This document shows, piece by piece, positions 60,101 to 64,000 of a stretch of DNA of 64,000 nt (its first letter is position 1; the number at the start of each line of letters is the position of its first letter). Origin of the DNA: Rhodopseudomonas pseudopalustris. GTDB taxonomy: Bacteria > Pseudomonadota > Alphaproteobacteria > Rhizobiales > Xanthobacteraceae. The stretch lies in assembly GCF_900110435.1 (NCBI RefSeq), contig NZ_FODT01000018.1, positions 1 through 64,000 of the forward strand, in the 5' to 3' direction. Both the position numbers and the translations under genes were made by a program. The notes below the pieces were generated by a model, which worked only from the letters and a program-made list of their open reading frames with translations, searched no databases and was not told where the DNA came from.

Positions 60101-60805
60101 GTCTCGGGAAAGACCGGACACCGGAGCGAATTCATCACCTGCCACGAAACACGGCAGACGCTCGCCGCCGACGAGGCGGAGACGTGCGAGCTGACGGGGT
60201 TCAAGGTACGGCCCGGCGTCCTGGTCACATGCGAGGTAACCGGAAAGCGCGTCCTCCCGGGCGTCATTGGAACCTGTGCTGCAACCGGAAAGCGGGCATT
60301 AAACAGCATGCTGGTGAATAGCAGTCTTTCACAAGCGTCCGTCCTGAAATCCGAGGCGTTGAAGTCCATCAGCGGCAACTACTGTCTGCCGTCCGAAGCG
60401 CAAACCTGCTTCTGGAGCGGGCAGCGGTCACATCCCGAGGACATTCGGTCCTGCGCGCTCACGGGGCTCCCCATACACGTCGAATTCGCCACCTCATCGG
60501 AGGGGCCAGCCCGGCTTCAGACACTCGTCGATTTGCTTGACGGCATCAGGCGGAATGCCGACCAAAACGAGGTGTGGCCGACGCTTGCTGAAAAGGTCAC
60601 GGCGGAGCTGAAGAACGGAAAGTGCCGGGTTGAAGCCGCAATGCTATCGCCTTCCAAAAAGCACCTTGCTGCCTGCGCAGAATCGAAAACTATGCTCGGA
60701 CTTCGCGTCCATCAGATCGGCGCTGTGTACGATATCGCAGACAGCGTCCTTGTCGGCCATGTCGCCGAGGGGAAAAGAAACAAGGGGCATTGGGAGGCGA
60801 GGTAG
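57101..60805 (+). CDS. SNF2-family helicase with 17 C-terminal 15-residue Cys/Ser repeats
   Basis: 1234 residues from GTG 57101; an ATG at 57088 is out of frame. Superfamily 2 SNF2/RapA-like motor: motif I DDVGLGKTISAG (about 77), motif II D172-E-A-H in LILDEAHKLRN, motif III LMLTATPIQNR, motifs V/VI STEAGSEGVNLQ and EQRIGRIQRLA. A charged middle region (about 500-870) has no recognised domain. Residues 879-1132 then divide into 17 units of 15 residues, each (C/S)xx(T/S)G(K)xxLxxxxxT; ten units start with Cys and seven with Ser, and one unit is 14 long. This may be a zinc-binding or solenoid array. The protein lacks the partner genes of DISARM or HELR-type systems, so its system is unassigned. 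It lies downstream of the WYL and propeller genes. Confidence 0.88.
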   Translation: MPATSKFQSILLTRVGRPEDYGIYRAGLEWDLTEPIVIDSEEDVRSAPRWREHLQPYHHQVTNLMTFCRRLPVTLLADDVGLGKTISAGLIVSELAARARVSKVLVVCPKLLGPQWKEELETKFGIPGIVATGRELLTANHDELGAVITTYNSARLYLEQLPEDRFDMLILDEAHKLRNLHGVPNPPQVAKKFHKALQERRFKFVLMLTATPIQNRLWDLYSLVDLLTVARGHENPFGSAGMFARRFIADERDQARQLKADAREEFRSIVYGYMSRVRRGDARLAFPTRVVRMHPLPPTPAELELIEVIREPIKKMNRLTQIGILQALVSSPDALLAQLTNMARRGTAPPELAQAVKAIVTTMPTSAKLTGLGKLIENFKQQNPESWRLVVFTTRRETQTTIQNFLEGYGLKVGIINGDSGQKNQETIKAFRQNPPGYRVIVSTEAGSEGVNLQVANVLVNFDLPWNPMIVEQRIGRIQRLASEHEKVSIFNVMLSGTFEHYIVGRLMEKLQMAAHAIGDIEALLQGTDIDNDGEGDSADSFEDHILTLVLAALAKKDVERDMALALQSIEDAKRELEREEQNINSLLGGMDEAGYVGPRTPKLPPPVRSMDAKEFTLSAFGLLGATVEEEKPGQYLARGGDIRERFRFDNHAEAQGPGVILYDQEAPAFRRLVKRVIASGMHGVSDADAAAGREAKELTEEWIKAFGGEPQSAKATTVRSFYKGKALLRVRATVAHDSYERLVDVDCGGEDYAEHPAANGLEPIGKVVRDPATIGLSRDRLIAAAEKDDAVEEFCRFYEERREIEVGAAGDDARKKKKLEDEFTPRLDISLVGLEGAASRDLVMLAKFGFPAGGSYEAEIVVRPHERRVVEAPPSELCSKTGLAVPSSCLDRCEATGATALRHLLEVSEVSRRKALPEFMATCAYSGKRVLQDELQTSDVTGKQVAAALMKTSAMSGKRAEPDQFGKCPFTDAEVLKSELATSQLSGKAYRNDEEARSDVSGKTGHRSEFITCHETRQTLAADEAETCELTGFKVRPGVLVTCEVTGKRVLPGVIGTCAATGKRALNSMLVNSSLSQASVLKSEALKSISGNYCLPSEAQTCFWSGQRSHPEDIRSCALTGLPIHVEFATSSEGPARLQTLVDLLDGIRRNADQNEVWPTLAEKVTAELKNGKCRVEAAMLSPSKKHLAACAESKTMLGLRVHQIGAVYDIADSVLVGHVAEGKRNKGHWEAR

Positions 60806-60833
60806 CCGGTGAGGGCAAGCCCCGTCGACGTCG

Positions 60834-60878
60834 CTCATAACCTGAAGGTCATAGGTTCAAATCCTATCCCCGCAACCA
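60834..60878 (+). pseudogene. 3' half of an initiator tRNA-fMet gene (probable att site)
   Basis: CTCATAACCTGAAGGTCATAG, then GTTCAAATCCTATCCCCGCAACCA, equals the anticodon loop (CAT), variable loop, T-arm and 3' end of a bacterial initiator tRNA. The 5' half expected before it (CGCGGGG...) is absent; the sequence there is the end of the SNF2 gene plus 28 bp. A truncated tRNA 3' end is the classic attachment-site scar of a tyrosine-recombinase element. (The two quoted parts overlap by one base.). Confidence 0.8.
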
Positions 60879-60904
60879 AACTTTCTGAATGATTACAATG
60901 AATT

Positions 60905-60927
60905 AACCCGCCTCTGGCGGGTTTTTT
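60905..60927 (+). terminator. Rho-independent terminator after the tRNA fragment
   Basis: AACCCGCC-TCT-GGCGGGTT followed by TTTT. It lies 27 bp past the tRNA-fMet 3' end, as expected for a tRNA gene terminator carried along with the attachment site. It also isolates the SNF2 operon from the SIR2-HerA pair. Confidence 0.85.
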
Positions 60928-60936
60928 CATGCATTG

Positions 60937-61030
60937 ACGTCTCTTACAATCGGTTACGTAGCCTTCCAATCCATTCCCATTGTTTTTCAATGTGTTGCTG
61001 GTCGTCTTACATTCGGTTGCACTAACGTAC
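60937..61030. repeat. Imperfect direct repeats beside the att site
   Basis: ACGTCTCTTACAATCGGTTACGTA (60937-60960) and TCGTCTTACATTCGGTTGC..ACTAACGTAC (61002-61030) share CGTCT(CT)TACA-TCGGTT and AACGTA/TACGTA ends. Such pairs close to a tRNA-derived att core are how arm-type integrase sites look. The remainder of 60928-61228 holds no recognisable gene. Confidence 0.5.
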
Positions 61031-61228
61031 AAAATGCTCCACGGCACAAAATTGGCACATGGACCGCGCTCGAAACTGTCCCTATCGATTTGAAAAAATG
61101 AGCGATTATTTCAGCCTCGGGGAATTCGGGGCGGGATAATGGTGGATCGCGTGAACCGGCCCCACTAAAGCAGTGGCGATTCCGATAGCGAGATGCAACC
61201 CTCGGTTTAAAGTTCCTACGAGGGCGGC

Positions 61229-62434
61229 ATGAGTCTTAGCGTTCACAATCCGGACCAGTACATGGCATCCCTGCGCACGATCATCGCGCAGGGGCGGAAG
61301 AGAATTGGGCTTCTCATCGGAGCCGGCGGTCCCGCGGGAATGGCCAAGGAAGATGGAACCTATCCGCTTATACCCGCTGTGGCGGGGCTGACGGAGTTGG
61401 TCCTCAAGGCCATCGAGCACGATTATGCTCCGCTGATCAAATTACTGAAGGCAGAGCTGCCCCAGCACGATATTGAAACCATCCTTTCGCGCGTGCGCTC
61501 CCTCGCAAAAGTTATCGGAGCAAGCAAAGTCCACGATCTGGACGGAAAGGGTTTCGATACGTGCGGCGAGCGGATTTGCACAGCGATTGGCAAGGTCGTG
61601 GACGCGCGTCTTCCCAAAGGACCGTCCGCGTATGCGGACCTCGTAAGCTGGGTTACAGGTACTTCGCGTGACTACCCCATCGAAATTTTTACAACGAATT
61701 ACGACCTCTTGCTCGAAGAGGCTTTTGAGGCCGTTCGTGCACCTTACTTCGACGGCTTTACTGGAGGTCGTGAACCGTTCTTTGATCCCGTTTCGATTGC
61801 CAACAATGACTTGCCTGCCCGCTGGACCCGAATCTGGAAACTCCACGGCTCTTTAGGTTGGTGCAAAGGCGAGCGAGAGGAGGTCGTTCGCTCGGGCAAG
61901 AGCAGCGCGACGCATTTGGTGTTTCCTGAACACCTCAAGTACGACCAGACGCAAAAGGCACCTTACAGCGCGCTTCTGGATCGATTGAAAGCCTTTCTTA
62001 CCACTGATGACACTTTGTTGATCTCGATCGGATTTTCTTTTGCTGATGCCCATGTAGCAGCGCGCATCGACGAGGGTCTCGCCTCGAACCCATCCGCAAG
62101 TGTGTTCGCTTTCCAGTTCAAAAGCCTGGCCGAAGAGAAAGCGGCCTGCGACCTCGCTAGCAGACTCCCAAATTTCAGCGTCTACGCACGAGACAAAGCC
62201 GTTATGAATGGCATCCCCGGCCCGTGGGTGTTACCGGCAGATTTACCGAGTAAGGATTGGGGGCCTATCCGTGCATCCTATTGGGGGCAGCCGAACCCAA
62301 GTGATCCCCAGCAATTCTTGCTCGGCGCAATTGAACCGTTATGCAAATTCTTCGCCGCTTCTCGATCCACACAGGTTTTTGGGGCGGCACCTACCGGTCT
62401 GGCGGTGCCAACTGCTCCCGGAGCTGCGGTATGA
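61229..62434 (+). CDS. SIR2-domain protein of SIR2-HerA defence pair
   Basis: 401 residues; GAGG sits about 5 bp before the ATG. SIR2-like fold: GLLIGAGGPAG (residues 27-37) for NAD, F-TTN157-YD159 in EIFTTNYDLLLEEAF, and H206 in KLHGSLGW, the pairing of Asn and His typical of NAD-hydrolysing defence SIR2 domains. ISIGFSFADAHV and a C-terminal alpha-helical part follow. In SIR2-HerA systems the complex depletes NAD or cuts DNA on phage infection. It overlaps the HerA gene by 4 bp (ATGA). Confidence 0.9.
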   Translation: MSLSVHNPDQYMASLRTIIAQGRKRIGLLIGAGGPAGMAKEDGTYPLIPAVAGLTELVLKAIEHDYAPLIKLLKAELPQHDIETILSRVRSLAKVIGASKVHDLDGKGFDTCGERICTAIGKVVDARLPKGPSAYADLVSWVTGTSRDYPIEIFTTNYDLLLEEAFEAVRAPYFDGFTGGREPFFDPVSIANNDLPARWTRIWKLHGSLGWCKGEREEVVRSGKSSATHLVFPEHLKYDQTQKAPYSALLDRLKAFLTTDDTLLISIGFSFADAHVAARIDEGLASNPSASVFAFQFKSLAEEKAACDLASRLPNFSVYARDKAVMNGIPGPWVLPADLPSKDWGPIRASYWGQPNPSDPQQFLLGAIEPLCKFFAASRSTQVFGAAPTGLAVPTAPGAAV

Positions 62435-64000
62435 ATGCGCCTACGCTACTCGGCTATGTGGGGGCTGTTTCCGGATCCTTGGTTAGTGTGAAGCAATTCC
62501 AAGGAATCGCATCCGGGATCGCAATTATCGGCGGCCGAAGCTACCGCGTGGGTCAAGTAGGCAGTTTTGTAAGAATTCCACAGGGGTACCACGATCTCTA
62601 CGGGATCATTTCCGACGTGGGCGCGACCGCAACTCCTGAAGTGCTGAGAGACGCGAACCAACGCGGTGAGCGCTGGATGTCCATCCAGCTTGTGGGTGAG
62701 ATCGTTGAAGCCTCTTTTGAGCGTGGCATTAGTCAATACCCAGGGATAAACGACGAGGTCCACATCGTCACTGAAGACGACCTCGCAAAAATTTACGGAA
62801 CCGCTGATGGCGGACAGGTTACGATCGGTAGGCTTGCGGCTGCTGAGAGTATTCCTGTCCGCATCGATCTTGAAAAACTGATTACGAGGCATTCCGCAGT
62901 TCTTGGTTCCACCGGCTCGGGAAAATCCACGACAGTTGCGAGCTTGCTTAGGTCGATCTCAGGTGGTCACACGGGTGAAACAGCATTTCCTTCCGCACGC
63001 ATTCTCTTGCTCGATGTCCACGGCGAGTATGGCAAGGCTCTCGCGAATGTTTCGAAGGTACTTCGGGTCAATCCGCAGGACGGCAGCGAACCGCTCTACG
63101 TACCCTATTGGGCGATGGACATTCTGGAACTCGTCGAGTTTCTGATGGGACGCCTTGAAGAAAAGGCGCTCTCTCCGATTCTCGACAAAATTCTCGAAGA
63201 CAAGCTGGCAGCCCATAAGAAGGCGAATTTTCTGGGCGTCGATCCGACGTCGCTAACGTCTGACAGCCCCATTCCCTTTAGTCTAAAAAAGATATGGTAC
63301 GAGCTAATCGATCCCGAGATCAAAACTTGGACAGATCAACAGCGAACGCAATCTGCCCGGATCGCCAATGGCGATCCGGAAACGCTAACACCGCCTCAAT
63401 ACCCATTGCCTGGTGCCGGAAGTTCTAGTCCCTTTATGAACAACGCAGGGGTGCTGGGAATTCGAAGGCCACTGACACTTCTTCGATCGCGCCTCCTAGA
63501 TCGCCAATACGACTTCATGCTGCACCCGGGAGATTGGGAACCAAATCTTCTTGGTGCTGTGAAGAAAGACCTCCCTGCGCTACTTGAGAACTGGATCGGG
63601 CACGACAAGCCGATCACAATTCTAGACCTCTCAGGCATCCCAAGCATTGTAATGACCCGCCTTGTTGGCGGTATCTTAAATATAATCTATCAGGCGCTCT
63701 TTTGGGGCAGAGAAATGCCGGATGGTGGTCGCCTTCGGCCACAGTTGATTGTAATGGAAGAGGCTCACCGCTATCTCGGCAAGGACGGACATAGTCCGGC
63801 TCGAGAAATGGTTCAGAGGATCGTGAAAGAAGGTCGGAAGTTCGGCGTTGGAGCGATGGTCGTTAGCCAACGACCGTCGGAGGTGGATGATACCATTCTA
63901 TCTCAGTGTGGTACCTTCTTTGCTTTGCGATTATCCAACAGTACCGATCGATCCCGCGTTCAATCCTCGCTGCCTGACAATTTGGCTGGGGTCGTTGATA
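62431..64000 (+). CDS. HerA/DUF87-type ATPase of SIR2-HerA pair (partial)
   Basis: 523 codons are visible and the frame is open to the window's edge. N-terminal beta-barrel (about 1-130: GYVGAVSGSLVSV, VGQVGSFVRIPQG), Walker A G159-S-T-G-S-G-K-S-T, ILLLDVHGEYGKAL, and Walker B with the catalytic glutamate in IVMEEAHRYLG (E443/E444), followed by VKEGRKFGVGAMVVSQRP. It forms a hexameric DNA-translocase-like ring on which SIR2 subunits sit. ATG 62431 overlaps the SIR2 stop. The last ~50-100 residues are probably missing. Confidence 0.92.
   Translation, partial: MNAPTLLGYVGAVSGSLVSVKQFQGIASGIAIIGGRSYRVGQVGSFVRIPQGYHDLYGIISDVGATATPEVLRDANQRGERWMSIQLVGEIVEASFERGISQYPGINDEVHIVTEDDLAKIYGTADGGQVTIGRLAAAESIPVRIDLEKLITRHSAVLGSTGSGKSTTVASLLRSISGGHTGETAFPSARILLLDVHGEYGKALANVSKVLRVNPQDGSEPLYVPYWAMDILELVEFLMGRLEEKALSPILDKILEDKLAAHKKANFLGVDPTSLTSDSPIPFSLKKIWYELIDPEIKTWTDQQRTQSARIANGDPETLTPPQYPLPGAGSSSPFMNNAGVLGIRRPLTLLRSRLLDRQYDFMLHPGDWEPNLLGAVKKDLPALLENWIGHDKPITILDLSGIPSIVMTRLVGGILNIIYQALFWGREMPDGGRLRPQLIVMEEAHRYLGKDGHSPAREMVQRIVKEGRKFGVGAMVVSQRPSEVDDTILSQCGTFFALRLSNSTDRSRVQSSLPDNLAGVVD

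Noticed and set aside
57101-60805. DISARM (DrmD) identity for the SNF2 protein
   Set aside because: No DrmA, DrmB, DrmC or methyltransferase gene is near, and the C-terminal repeats are not expected of DrmD.
60835-61047. Short minus-strand frame ending VAGIGFEPMTFRL
   Set aside because: The end is an antisense translation of the tRNA-fMet fragment; such frames are a common false gene call next to tRNA att sites.
1-64000. CRISPR arrays, rRNA genes, complete insertion sequences
   Set aside because: No regularly spaced identical repeats, no rRNA sequence and no transposase or integrase reading frame were recognised.

Overview
The window is GC-rich DNA from an alphaproteobacterium, most likely Rhodopseudomonas or a close Bradyrhizobiaceae relative. 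The evidence is gene content: an aapJQMP amino-acid importer beside metC, DUF1212/DUF3815 exporter genes, an MxKDx repeat protein, a lipid A decoration cluster and a cfa/DUF1365/FAD trio. Dispersed palindromic repeats typical of that family are also present. Species assignment is inference.

Core-like left part (1-46.8 kb). 0-1 kb: end of a biotin-dependent carboxylase subunit and HMG-CoA lyase. 1-10 kb: small envelope proteins, an FKBP-type isomerase, a split threonine/serine-type exporter, and three genes for surface glycan work (GT4, FkbM methyltransferase, GT2-like). 10.2-12.4 kb: an AT-richer insert carrying an XRE-ImmA/IrrE metallopeptidase, a co-translated small protein and a membrane protein; it abuts tRNA-Arg. 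13-20.5 kb: a bacterial alpha-2-macroglobulin with an intact thioester site, overlapping pbpC. 20.5-24.2 kb: four genes for lipid-linked sugar transfer to lipid A. 24.4-30.4 kb: metC divergent from aapJQMP. 30.7-31.8 kb: a noncoding, palindrome-rich kilobase. 31.8-36.4 kb: a cysteine synthase-like gene, then the FAD oxidoreductase/DUF1365/cfa operon. 36.8-45.9 kb: a four-gene RND efflux operon (NodT, MFP and two MdtBC-type permeases). A DTW-domain tRNA-modifying enzyme and tRNA-Cys follow.

Accessory right part (47-64 kb). Base composition drops and defence-type genes accumulate. They are a higBA toxin-antitoxin pair with a duplicated operator; an sbcD-sbcC-zinc-protein operon; and, divergent from it, a WYL regulator, a beta-propeller/TPR-like protein of unknown function and a 1234-residue SNF2-family helicase. 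A truncated 3' half of an initiator tRNA-fMet gene at 60.83-60.88 kb, followed by a terminator and imperfect direct repeats, looks like an integrative-element attachment junction. To its right lies a SIR2 + HerA pair, a known anti-phage architecture; the HerA gene runs off the window.

The most notable item is the C-terminus of the SNF2 protein. Residues 879-1132 can be laid out as 17 consecutive 15-residue units of the form (C/S)xx(T/S)GKxxLxxxxxT. Together with the WYL regulator, the propeller protein and the back-to-back SbcCD genes, this is the best candidate for an undescribed system in the window.
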